A stretch of 64,000 nt of DNA from Yponomeuta sedellus (GCA_934045075.1 OW203722.1:20932986-20996985); one strand, 5' to 3'. Positions 9,540 through 18,835 are shown, counted from the first letter of the stretch. Program-made: numbers and translations. The notes: generated from the letters alone by a model not told the origin.

Positions 9540-9900
9540 ACCACTGCATTACATAAACTCACGTTTGTATCACAGAATGTTAGGTAGAGATTGAAATTTG
9601 CCACTTACTACGATCCTGACTGACCTCTATCGCTTCATCAGCGTTCATTAGTAGTTTCGGTTTCAGGTCCTTATTGTCACGCCATTTGTAAGACATCCCT
9701 TATCGGCCCTTCTACTCATTCTTTCGTCAATTTTTCTTCCTTCAACCCACAGGACATGTTCTGTGCTTCAACCTCTCCATAAGTCCAACTTAACGTAACA
9801 TTCCTGTCCCAATTCTAGTCACCACGAGTACATTTTCTTACAGTCCACAACCTGCTCTAGTTAAAATATTTTGTAGCCTCTCATTCAAAGTAAACTAAAG
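9540..9900 (-). pseudogene. Decayed LINE C-terminus and 3' end (group of 2240-2671)
   Basis: The reverse strand carries a worn version of the GLKDDVV...RWFGHVE segment (the GGACTGTAAGAAAATGTACT region) and the GTAGGATCG...TGATACAAACGTGAG tail. Many substitutions and indels are present. It is followed on the plus strand by the palindromes at 9935-10064. Confidence 0.55.
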
Positions 9901-9934
9901 TCAATATAATTACCGAACAAATAAACAATTTCGA

Positions 9935-9986
9935 AAATTAACTGTTGTATTTAGATATGTACATATCTAAATACAACAGTTAATTT
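9935..9986. repeat. 52-bp perfect palindrome
   Basis: Arms of 26 nt meet at 9960/9961 (TTAGATATGT|ACATATCTAA) with no spacer or mismatch. Only 2 bp separate it from the next palindrome. Confidence 0.9.
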
Positions 9987-9988
9987 AT

Positions 9989-10064
9989 TCTAGACCCGAG
10001 GTATATTCTAAAAGCTTTCAGACTGTACAGTCTGAAAGCTTTTAGAATATACCTCGGGTCTAGA
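9989..10064. repeat. 76-bp perfect palindrome: two MITE-K ends meeting at one TA
   Basis: Arms of 38 nt meet in GACTGT|ACAGTC at 10026/10027. Each arm is the TIR of MITE family K, and they face each other outer end to outer end across a shared TA. The left copy is otherwise missing. The right one continues to 10250. Confidence 0.9.
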
Positions 10065-10250
10065 GTAGGCTTCGGTTTCGCCGAAAGCACACGAGTGTAA
10101 TACTACTTCCTGCTTTGTATAAAACTTTTCTTCACTATTTTCAAATTTTATGTAAGGTTAAGTGTCATTATTAGTTCCGATATTTTTATTACACGAATAT
10201 ATTCGATTCTCTCCGATAGTACCCGAGGTATATTCTAAAAGCTAACAGAC
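10027..10250 (+). mobile_element. MITE family K (TA target, Tc1/mariner-like)
   Basis: Starts CAGTCTGAAAGCTTTTAGAA and ends GGTATATTCTAAAAGCTAAC, with the last few bases lost. The interior matches 25846-26063 (TTCGCCGAAAGCACAC, TATTAGTTCCGATAT). The TIR start CAGT and the TA duplication seen in other copies suggest Tc1/mariner transposase. No ORF is present. Confidence 0.75.
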
Positions 10251-10690
10251 ATTAATAATGAATAGATAATACAGTAAAGAGTTCTAATTTGTTCTAATCG
10301 GCTACGTTACTTACATAAAATTGTCATCATAAATCAGGAGTTGAAGTTTTATAAAATGCGGCAGTGCCTGTCGGTAGTAACAGCATTGCTTGGTATGCTG
10401 GCTGTGTTCCCGATGCGCTGTCGAAATATTTATATGAACACGTATTGGGTCGTATTGAACCACCTAACGCGCTGAACGCGCACTGGCGTTCGCCCGCGCT
10501 TAACACGTAAGCAGTCAGCCATTAAAGTTACCTTATATACAAAAGCGTTCTAAATAGCATGAATAAAAATGTTTCGAAACATTTTGAACGCGTGCTCTGA
10601 GCTTGCCCTGTCTTATCTTGTATTTAGGTGAATTGTTCTTGTTTTCTACATATTTAACTATGCTTGGTATGATTTTTTGTTCCTGTGATA
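10251..10690. other. No recognised feature
   Basis: Mixed composition, including a GC-richer stretch at 10370-10510. No ORF or repeat match seen. Confidence 0.4.
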
Positions 10691-10950
10691 TCGCACCCTC
10701 AGAACGAAAGAGGCCTAAGTCAAAAAATAGTTTAAATACTCAAAAAATTCTCAAAAAATTGAGTACCTAACAATCATAGAGAGACATAAAAAGGTATGAT
10801 CTATCCGATGAATAGTAAAACAAAGGCACTTATTGTAAAAAAAGAGCGTAGCGAATCTTCCGTCCACGGCATACCTTTTTATGACTTTAAGATTGTAACT
10901 CAATTTCACTATTTTTTGACTATTTTTAGACTTTCGTTCTGAGGGTGCGA
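10691..10950. mobile_element. MITE family L
   Basis: TIRs TCGCACCCTCAGAACGAAAG and CTTTCGTTCTGAGGGTGCGA bound 260 bp. An inner inverted pair, CATAAAAAGGTATG/CATACCTTTTTATG, flanks a short centre. A second copy is at 42006-42245. No ORF. Confidence 0.85.
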
Positions 10951-10984
10951 TGTGTTAAGTTGCGATAAATGTCTTTTTTTTCTT

Positions 10985-11180
10985 ACAATGCACTCGGAAG
11001 TGAGATGCCCAGGTTCGATTCCCAGTGCGCGCATGTACCAAAGACTTTGTTTTCTAAGTTATGAACATTCGTGAAGTTATAGTGGCAATACCAATACATA
11101 ACGGTGAAGGAAATCTGAGTGGCTCAGGTAATCAAATTAATCAGCGCTTGAAATAGCCAATCCGCGTTGGACACGCGTGA
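10985..11180 (+). mobile_element. SINE-D, diverged older copy
   Basis: Carries box B AGGTTCGATTCCC, the family body CATGTACCAAAGACTTTG and a GGTGAAGGAAA segment. It lies directly before a younger SINE-D insertion. Confidence 0.6.
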
Positions 11181-11196
11181 TAATTGACGGCGTCGG

Positions 11197-11447
11197 CGGT
11201 GGTAGCGGAGCGGTGTAGAACGCCGGCCTCTCAATCGGGAGGTCCTGGGTTCAAACCCCAATGGCATGTACCAATGACTTTGTTTTCTAATTTATGTACA
11301 TTTGTGAAATTATAGTACCACTCGCCGACGTTGAAGGAAAACATCGTAAGAAAACCCTAGTGCCTGAAGTGTTAACGTACCTCTGCGCTTGCTACGTACA
11401 ATCGCCCAACTATGAGGCTAAGTGCGGAAATCTCAGGTATAACTAAC
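11197..11447 (+). mobile_element. SINE-D, full length, inserted into SINE-B
   Basis: Flanked by the perfect 16-bp repeat TAATTGACGGCGTCGG (11181-11196 and 11448-11463), which is the 5' end of SINE-B. Head: GTAGCGGAGCGGTGTAGAA as box A, then box B GGTTCAAACCC. The tail AAGTGCGGAAATCTCAGG is non-polyA. Length 251 bp; 36617-36865 (249 bp) and 16429-16690 (262 bp) are comparable. Confidence 0.9.
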
Positions 11448-11463
11448 TAATTGACGGCGTCGG

Positions 11464-11688
11464 TGGCGCAGCGGTTTGGCACGCTGACTTTAAAAGCGAA
11501 GGTCTCGGGTTCGATCCCCGGCCGGGTCAACTAGGAAACAAACTTTTCTATTTCGTCTCGGGTCTCGGGTGTTATCTATGTACTTATTGTATTAAATCTA
11601 TCGTCGAGTTAGCACCTATAACAGAAGTCATAGTTGTACTTAGTATAGGGCTAACGAGATCTGTGTAATATGTCCATGAATATTTATT
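11464..11688 (+). mobile_element. SINE-B, split by SINE-D
   Basis: Continues the family B head (GGCGCAGCGGTTTGG, box B GGTTCGATCCC) after the SINE-D insertion. Its first 16 bp are at 11181-11196 and were duplicated. The body and TAACGAGATCTGTGTAATAT tail match 8963-9180. Confidence 0.85.
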
Positions 11689-11865
11689 ATTAATTAAGCT
11701 CATACTCTCTCTTTCTGAGAGAAGGCCTGTGCTCTGTAGTGGGGCGTATATAATCTACATAAAAAATGCACTTACGCAAGTCGGCTAAATTTGCGTCGAG
11801 AGTAGAGGGCCTGGGAGCCGATTCTTGCCCATGCGAATTGAAAACGTAGACGCAAAATATTTGAA

Positions 11866-12233
11866 AGAAGCGCTCGTGGCCTAGGCGAACCGAGTGATTG
11901 GAAACAATCACGTGGTTAAGCAACACAGGCGCGGTAAGGTACGGGATGGGTGAGCGTCCCGTGACTACCGCTAGTGGCATTTTTCCGAGCGCTTCCGTGC
12001 TTCGCAAGGCACGTTAAGCCGTTGGTGCCGGCTGTCATATAATGGCAGTCGTTAAGCCATGTCAGAGGCCTTATGGGCGGCTTGATAACTTCTGACAGTT
12101 AAGGCCTGCCACTGTCTTACAATCCTCCACCAACCCGGACTTGGCCCCCGTGGTGGAGTATGGCCTAACCTTCCTGCGATGTAGGAAGAGACCCGTGCCC
12201 CAGCAGTGGGGACATATAAGGGTTGATAACGTA
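11866..12233 (+). mobile_element. 5S rRNA-like SINE (family E), full length with TSD
   Basis: Bounded by the perfect 12-bp TSD AAAATATTTGAA at 11854-11865 and 12234-12245, giving a 368-bp unit with no polyA. The first roughly 100 bp resemble 5S rRNA: GTTAAGCAAC (internal box A region) at 11915-11924 and GGATGGGTGAGCG about 30 bp later (box C region). The body includes TTCCGTGCTTCGCAAGGCAC and the 3' end GTGCCCCAGCAGTGGGGACA, which resembles LINE 3' ends. At least fifteen further copies lie in this window. Confidence 0.8.
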
Positions 12234-12245
12234 AAAATATTTGAA

Positions 12246-12629
12246 CGCTTAGAAATGTGTCGCATAAAAATAAGCTATGATAACTCTCAGAGTCATTAGA
12301 CATTTATTTTCTCATTCGAATTCGATCTAGCATGGCGTTCAGAATACAGATTTTGGCTGTCGCTTGACTTTTTATGTAGAATTCAAGGCGTAAGCCTTAA
12401 GAGTCGTATACAAATTATTTGCTTATGAAGTGAGAATTAGCTCCCTGGTCTCTACCTACTATTCCCAGATGTAGGTGTGAGCTTATGAAATATAATAAAC
12501 ACGCGAACTTGGAGTAAATATTCAACGATTTCAACGCCATTTCTATCATAAAACGACCAACGTATTACACCTCCAACTGCAGTTAAGCTGGTGGAGGTAA
12601 GATAAAAAGTAGTTCGCGTCTTCATAGAG
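12246..12629. other. Unrecognised, with a LINE tail piece at about 12420-12482
   Basis: AGTGAGAATTAGCTCCCTGG and the following TCTACCTACTATTCCCAGA resemble the 3' end of the LINE group at 2240-2671. The rest gives no match. An 8-bp TSD for the next element ends at 12629. Confidence 0.4.
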
Positions 12630-13239
12630 CAGTGGTTCTTAACCTTCATGAGGGACCGTTTTACCAAATGTCTGTCCTGTCAAGCACCACTGAATTGGTG
12701 TATTGGTAATATGGGGTGCCTAAATTAAAATAAACTAAGGATTGTTTGTTCTATCCGCAAATCCGTTCAAAACACCCTTGTAATCTCCCACGTGACAGGC
12801 CTTGCCTAGTGTGGGGGTCAGATTATAAGTAAAATTGCACCTTTTTATGGTAATAAATACTTTTTATCTTTTATCTTATCTTTATCTTTTCAGTTCTACG
12901 TGGTGAGAACTAGCGCCACCAATGGGAATAAATTATATCTTCTTTTGTAACACGTCTTTGCAAAAAGTTAGCATCATAAAGCTTATTAAATACTGTAGCT
13001 ACTTTTAGAACCCTCTAACAAGAACCTAGGTTCAAAAAAGTAGGTCTTTAAAACAAAAACGGCCGTTTTTAGCGAAAATCTAGCGGCAATCGGTTCTAGA
13101 CAGTTCTAAAAACAATTGTCACAGTTGTTATGCTTAGTAATGTAAATTTTTTGAAAAAAACGTATTATAAATCAAGTAATGATTTTTACTCTATTATTAT
13201 TCTTATACTTTATTGCATACAAAACATAAAAAAAAAATA

Positions 13240-13671
13240 TTTAAAAAAATAAAAGAACCCGACTGCAGTGATAGATCAACTGAAAGGGAAAAAACAAGAT
13301 AATTTTATTTTAAAATGCTAACCTCGATTCAGAAGAGATCATGCTGCTTTACTTGAGGGACCAAATGATATAACTTTATAAGCATTATTTGCTTAAACTG
13401 TTGCAGTTATAACTTTTTATAAAATGATGCAGTCGCGACCCATTAGAGGACTTTAAACAAACAGTAATGGGTCCCGACTGCATCATTTTATATAAAGTTA
13501 TAACTGCAACAGTTTAAGCAAATAATGCTTATAAAGTTATATCATTTGGTCCCTCAAGTAAAGCAACATGATCTCTTCTGAATCGAGGTTAGCATTTTAA
13601 AATAAAATTATCTTGTTTTTTCCTTTTCAGTTGATCTATCACTGCAGTCGGGTTCTTTTATTTTTTTAAAT
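13240..13671. repeat. Near-perfect 430-bp inverted repeat (206-bp arms, 19-nt loop)
   Basis: The left arm, about 13240-13445, and right arm, 13465-13671, are reverse complements with only scattered mismatches (for example GTCGCGACCC against GTCGGGACCC). The loop is GAGGACTTTAAACAAACAG. A transcript would form a roughly 200-bp dsRNA stem. The low divergence of the arms against the decayed surroundings implies a recent inverted duplication. Confidence 0.9.
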
Positions 13672-14093
13672 ATTTATTTTTTATTTTTCACCTTTTAGTG
13701 ACTCAGTAGAATGATAAAATTTAATAGTCCATCTGTACTGCTGACATCCTTTAAATCGTAATATTATTTTCTTTCCTAAATGAAGTTTAGTTTATTGCTT
13801 TATTTTCTTTTGCTCGACAAAGGACATGTCTCGGCAAATCATAAATGTTTTTATTGATATAGTCATAGGTATCACCTGCCTGCATTCAAAATTCATGTCG
13901 TACCTACGATATTTTTAGCTAGTATAATCAATATGGTCCAATGGTGTTAAACGATCTAGAATATTTGCAAAGAGACTGATAAAAGGAAACGACAGATTTT
14001 TTTCTTTATTATCCCTACATAAATTGTCTTTTTTTTATTAAGCCTATAAACGCTTCACTGCACCTAGTTATATAATGTTAACGATTGTAGGTG

Positions 14094-14995
14094 GGGACTC
14101 GAATAGCCTCAAATTATGTCCTCGACCTGAACGGTGCTCAGCTTTTAGCATCTCCAGAGTAGAATTCTTCGTGCTGGCATTGCTGGGTCCAGTTTTCGGT
14201 CTCGCTAATTACTTAGAATAATGACTTGTAAATGGTCTGAGCTTTCGGCCGCGGCCTGTACAAAGGTGCGACAGGTTTCCTCGTGCACGTTTCGTGAGAC
14301 TCGGCCTTCGGCCTCGCTAGTTCCTTAAAGTTGGAACTTGTGGGTGGGGACGTGAATAGTCTCTGTCAGAACCAAGCTCGGCTTTCTGCCTCGCCGAGCC
14401 AGTGGTCCCTGTGTCTGCTTCGCGAGTAATGGCTCTCGGCCTTGCCTGCGCGGCCTGTACGGAGCTCGGCTTTCAACCTCGTCACAGCAACTTTAAGTAA
14501 CTGTCGCGGCCTTCAGCCGCGCTAGTTACTTAAAGGTTGGGTATTTTGCAAGGGAAAATGAATAGTCTCAGCTCTTGGAACCAATCTGAACGGAGCTCGG
14601 CCTTCGGCCTCGCTGTGGCAGTGTTCCACGCGCCCGCATCATGAGGTTCGGCCTTTGGCCTCGCGTAGTTACTTAGAAGCTTAAGGCTATAAGGCTATAA
14701 GGCTTGGGCCTAGGAATAACGATAATCATGGCCTTTGGCCGCGGCCTCTTTGGAACTCGTCCATCAGCCTCACCACGACAGGGTTTCTCGTGCCTGCGTC
14801 GTGGAGCTCGGCCTTCAGCCTCGCTAGGTACTGGGTCTTTTACATGGGAACATGAATAGTCTCTACCTCAACCAAACTCGCGCTGGCAGTGTTTCTCGTG
14901 CTCGCTTACCGGGGCTCAGCTTTTGGTCTCGGAAATCACTTAAAGTTGGGTGTTGTGATACGATGTCACGGAGGATCCGTCTTCGGTTACCAGTG
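14094..14995. repeat. GC-rich degenerate tandem repeats with CTCGGCCTTCGGCCTCG motifs
   Basis: Units begin with GAATAGTCTC-like text at about 14100, 14354, 14564 and 14854, so the period is roughly 210-290 bp. Each contains several GCTCGGCCTTCGGCCTCGC blocks, small GGCC/GGCC hairpins, plus CTCGTGC and TAGTTACTTAAAG phrases. Composition is strikingly GC-rich against an AT-rich background. No ORF supports a protein role. Confidence 0.7.
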
Positions 14996-15355
14996 AGAGA
15001 GTTAATTTTTTTTTATCATTTTTTGTTTCAACTTTGAACCTAGCTTGTCGCTGACTATGATCACACAGGGGAAAAGAAGTTACATGCTACACTTTATATA
15101 TTTTGTTTAGTTAGTTTTGTTCTAAGCATCAATAAGAAATTAATATCAAAGTTAAGAAATTAATTGTTAAAATTGAATAAATATATGGCAGCGCCTTTGC
15201 AGGTATGATAGAATGATCTAGAAGGAACAAACCACTTTATAGGCATTATTTCTATTATTTCTTTCAGCACTTATACCGTTTCTATAAACGGTTTGTTTAC
15301 ATGTAGAACAAAGCTAAAATTATGTAAATACATGTACCAGAATAAATATATGGCA

Positions 15356-15369
15356 GCGCCATCTAGTGG
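15356..15369 (-). promoter_or_regulatory. CTCF-like motif in repeat unit 1
   Basis: The reverse complement reads CCACTAGATGGCGC, which fits the CTCF core consensus CCASYAGRKGGCRS at every position. Binding is unproven. It is a motif match only. Confidence 0.3.
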
Positions 15370-15686
15370 CTAAAGGTGGTACTTTAATTACTTAGAAGTG
15401 AATATTATTTTTTGTTCCGTTAGTTCTTTATTAATGCTGATTTTATGTAACCTACGACATCCGCAAAATTCTGTTTTAAATACTTCGCACGTGTTAGGCG
15501 TAGTTCAAAAAAGTATATTTTTAAAATATAAATCAATGATCTAGAAGGAACAAACCACTTTATAGGCATAACTTCTTTCCGTATTTGTACCGATTCTATA
15601 AACGGTTTGTTTACATGTAGACCAAAGCCGAAATTATGTATACACATGTATTAGAATAAATCAAATAAAATAAATCAAATATAGCA

Positions 15687-15700
15687 GCGCCATGTAGTGG
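15687..15700 (-). promoter_or_regulatory. CTCF-like motif in repeat unit 2, one mismatch
   Basis: The reverse complement CCACTACATGGCGC differs from the consensus at one core position (G to C). Confidence 0.2.
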
Positions 15701-15877
15701 CTAAAAGTGGTACTTAAATTGCTTAGAAGTAAATGTTATTTTTTGTTCCGTTGGTTCTCTATTAATGCTGATTTTATATAACCTACGACATCCGCAAAAT
15801 TCTGTTTTAAATACTTCACACCTTTTAGGCGTAGTTCAACAAAATTAGGATTCGAATTCAATGAACTAAATATAACA

Positions 15878-15891
15878 GCGCCATCTAGTGG
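15878..15891 (-). promoter_or_regulatory. CTCF-like motif in partial unit 3
   Basis: The reverse complement CCACTAGATGGCGC is identical to the unit 1 motif. Confidence 0.3.
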
Positions 15892-16428
15892 TCACGGTTC
15901 TGATCGCATAATTCTGATTTTATACAGCCTATGACACCCGCGCAAGGATGCCGAATCGAATGACATCTTATTTAACGAAATCTGACCATTGGTTAAGGAG
16001 TTATGAGGGAACATAGAATCGGACATACTTACATACATACATACATACGAACTAAACACATTACCCTCCTTTTGGGCTTCGCCGCAGTCGTGTAATAAAA
16101 AGGATATTGCATAAGAAATAACATGTACAAAGGCCAGCTTATCTCTGTAAGAGATTTCTTCCAGCAAACCTTCGAGAGTCGGAGCAGCAGTAAAAAAACG
16201 ATATTCGATAAACGATAAACGATCTAATGGTGGCGATAGTAAGTGTAGCGCAGTAGTTATTGAAACTCTGAATTAGCAATAATACTTTCTTTTCATTATC
16301 TTTTTTATCACCAAAACCTAACCTAGCTGCGAGTCTTAACACGACTGACACCTACATAAACAAAACGTAACGATATTCTTTAAATAATTCAAACTCTGCC
16401 TAGACGGCTACGCCAGCCAGCTACTATA

Positions 16429-16690
16429 GTAGTTAGTTAGATCTGAGATTTCCGCAATTAGCCTCATAGTTGGGCCATTGTACGTAGCAAGCGCTCAGGG
16501 AAGGCTAACACCTCAGACACTAGGGTTTCCTTACGATGTTTTCCTTCACCGTCAGCGAGTAGTATTGCTACTTCAATTTCATAAATGTACATAACTTAGA
16601 AAACAAAGTCAGTGGTACATGCCGGGGTTCGAACCCACGACCTCCCGATTGAGAAGCCGGCGTTCTACACTGCTCCGCTACCACCGCTCT
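16429..16690 (-). mobile_element. SINE-D, full length, with 14-bp TSD
   Basis: AGCCAGCTACTATA flanks at 16415-16428 and 16691-16704. The minus strand carries box A GTAGCGGAGCAGTGTAGAA, box B GGTTCGAACCC, and the tail GGAAATCTCAGATCTAAC. It is inserted inside the hAT-like element, so it is younger than that element. Confidence 0.9.
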
Positions 16691-16929
16691 AGCCAGCTAC
16701 TATAAAGAAGTATCGTTACATTGGCACCGCGGACCAATGGTTAAGAACCACTATTATAGAGTATTTTATGGGGCCGGTGGTCGGCAAACATCATTAATTA
16801 GCCGTAACCGGCGTCCATGGCAACTGCGGGTGTGCCGGGACATAAATCAACCCTAACGGCAACTCTTTTTGTTTGATTGTTATTTAATGGTGAACTTTGG
16901 TGTTTTCGATTAGCATGCGAAGATAAGTT

Positions 16930-17515
16930 TGTGTGTGTTTTTGGGGTTCCGTATCTCAAAAATCGGAAAATCGGAACTCTCGCAGGATCATGTAGTAATC
17001 CGTGCGTCTGTCTGTCATAAATCTTTATCTCGGAAACTAGAAACGGAAACGGAAACTAGTTTAAATTAAACCGGTCCCTTGCCTCGAAAGCTAAAACGGA
17101 ACCCTTATAGGGTCACTATGTTGTCCGTCCGTCCGTCTGTCTGTCAAGACTCTTTATATCAAAAACGCGTAAAGGTATCTAGTTTAAATTAAGCCGTAGA
17201 CCTGGGTCTACAGTCCCTTGAAGTTGTGAAAATATTAAACTTCGAAGTTAAGGCAAAAAAACGTTACGGCTCGCCGTTTTCGACAATCAAGGGTATCAAA
17301 ATTCATAAGTTACTTCCTGTTGCTCAACAAAATTTGACAAGTATTATCACCTTGTACTATAAATACAAGAAAACTAAAAATTTGTAAATATTTCATATAA
17401 AAGTAAGTCTCTGAAGTTCTCTCTCGGGAAAAACTACGTGACTCGATTCTCTACAAATTGAGACACACGAAATTGTACGGAACCCTCGGTGCGCGAGCCT
17501 GACTTGTATTTGACC
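16930..17515 (+). repeat. Dispersed insect repeat with GGAACCCTTATAGGG and CCGTCCGTCTGTCTGTC
   Basis: The text GGGTTCCGTATCTC, GGAACCCTTATAGGGTCAC, GTCCGTCCGTCTGTCTGTC, CCTTGAAGTTGTGAAAAT and CGGAACCCTCGGTGCGCGAG belongs to a repeat I know to be very common in Lepidoptera. Its boundaries are vague and no coding frame is intact. Ends of the same repeat occur near 60350-60400 and 61795-61820. Confidence 0.6.
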
Positions 17516-17749
17516 CTTTTATAGTATGTTTTATAGTTAGATTTTTTTCAATTCATTTATTTTTGACACCAAAATTACATACAAAAAAAACAATCACAAA
17601 AACGTAAGAGGTTTATTCGTGATCTTAGAAGTACAGTCTGTACTCCTAAGATATGTTATCTGTTAGTAACAACTAATTAACTAACAACTAACAACTGTTG
17701 CACTGACAACATAATAAGTGTGACACTTCCAAGGACAATGACGACGACA

Positions 17750-17968
17750 ATTTGTGTAGATTCACCCTGGTATCTAATGTATTAGATTTAAGACTTGAGA
17801 AAAGATGGTCAGAGTGGAGTTTTTTTTCCCGCTGCCTTTTTCTCCACTACATTACGGCCCGAAGGCAGCGGCTTTCACTTTCATGTTACATTGTACTTTG
17901 ACATTCAGCAAACAGAATGTAAATTCTTTACGTTGAAATAAATTGAATTGAATTGAATTGAATTGAAT
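17750..17968 (+). mobile_element. 5'-truncated non-LTR element, 3' UTR with (TTGAA)n tail
   Basis: The sequence from ATGTATTAGATTTAAGACTT through CGGCCCGAAGGCAGCGGC to the TTGAA repeats is the same 3' UTR found in reverse at 42297-42490, the end of the long LINE. It is therefore a dead-on-arrival copy of that family. A diverged third end is at 50819-50935. Confidence 0.85.
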
Positions 17969-18205
17969 AATTGGATCGCGGTGTAATTTTTGCCTCATCG
18001 TTTGTTAATTAAAACAAAACTGCGTTGGCACGTGAATCCCAAAAGTGTCTCAATCAATTTATCAACGGGCTGATAAAATGACATAAAAAATCGATTGATC
18101 CTCCAATCAATCTGTCCATCATCCGGATTCAAAGTGCCTGTAAATAATGACAATGGATTACTCTCCAGTCTCCTTTTGCTAAGGTTTTTGCACACTAGGC
18201 AACTT

Positions 18206-18262
18206 CTTCTTCTTCAGGCTATATTATGTAGTCCACTGCTGGACATTATCTCCCCTCCCCCT
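18206..18262 (-). mobile_element. RTE-type 3' end fragment
   Basis: Reverse of the CAGCAGTGGACTACATAATA, GCCTGAAGAAGAAG ending. Only the last roughly 57 bp are present. Confidence 0.6.
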
Positions 18263-18411
18263 AGGGAATTTCAACTTGTATTAATAAATGTAGGTACGGA
18301 TTCTTCGTTTTTAAAAGACCCATTCAAATCAATTATTTTTATTCATTATAAAAACAAAATGTTTACCCACTGAACGTCAAAGTTGTTAGTTACAAAATCA
18401 ATAGATTATGG

Positions 18412-18835
18412 CGCAGCTTCCGAATTGAGAATTTTGCTAAGTAAGCTAAATGGCACTACTTAACTGTAGTGCCATCTCTTGTGGCTGTGTGGTGTCGGCC
18501 TAGAGAATAGCGCCAACCCAAATTCTTCCCGCGGGTATCGTAAAAGGTGACTAAGGGATACAAACCGGGGGGTGGGCAGCAGCGCCCCCTACAGTACTAT
18601 TCCACCAAATTGCTATCCCCAACCCGCATGCCCAGCGTGGGGATTATGGGCATTACCCCCCAATGATGGCACAACCTTGCGCTCATTAGGGGAGGGCTAT
18701 GTCCAGCAGTGGACTAATATAGCCTGAAGAAGAAGAAGTGCCATCTCTTCGGATTTCCTAGAAAAGAGCGTGACAGAACGTTACATAAGTATTTACTTAG
18801 TGAAATTCTCAATCGGAAACCGGCCCTTTGCGGAG
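18412..18835. mobile_element. MITE family J interrupted by a family I retroposon
   Basis: The left TIR, CGAATTGAGAATTTTGCTAA, and the right half, AAGAGCGTGACAGAACG...ATTCTCAATCGG, match 4598-4738. Removing 18481-18736 and one TSD restores a compact MITE of about 155 bp. Confidence 0.75.
18481..18736 (+). mobile_element. RTE-tailed short retroposon (family I) with TSD
   Basis: AGTGCCATCTCTT at 18468-18480 and 18737-18749 is a perfect 13-bp TSD. The 256-bp unit runs from GTGGCTGTGTGGTGTCGGCC through TTCCCGCGGGTATCGTAAAA and GTGGGCAGCAGCGCCCCCTA to the same CAGCAGTGGACTAATATAGC plus GAAGAAG end as RTE LINEs. A shared 3' end is the usual sign of a non-autonomous element mobilised by that LINE. 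Other copies: 20695-20900 and 63446-63686. Confidence 0.85.

Larger units (their letters stand above)
15206..15960. repeat. Tandem dispersed-repeat units, 2.3 copies
   Basis: Unit 1 (about 15210-15510) and unit 2 (about 15537-15840) share CTAGAAGGAACAAACCACTT, TAAACGGTTTGTTTACATG, GCAGCGCCATCTAGTGGC and CGACATCCGCAAAATTCTG. A partial third begins near 15870. Each includes a hairpin around ACCGTTTCTATAAACGGT. The family is unknown. Confidence 0.75.
12630..16753. mobile_element. Decayed hAT-like DNA transposon, about 4.1 kb with nested insertions
   Basis: The left end CAGTGGTTCTTAACC at 12630 has its inverted match GGTTAAGAACCACTA at 16739-16753. The flanking 8-mers TCATAGAG (12622-12629) and TTATAGAG (16754-16761) differ by one base, as expected for an old hAT 8-bp TSD; the CAGTGGTTCTTAACC terminus is typical of hAT families. 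The interior holds a long hairpin, a GC-rich repeat island, a tandem repeat and a SINE-D. No transposase frame survives, so it is non-autonomous or degraded. Chance pairing of two separate hAT ends is the alternative. Confidence 0.6.

Noticed and set aside
18095..18373. 92-codon frame
   Set aside because: It overlaps a reversed RTE 3' end and an opposing frame; no domain.
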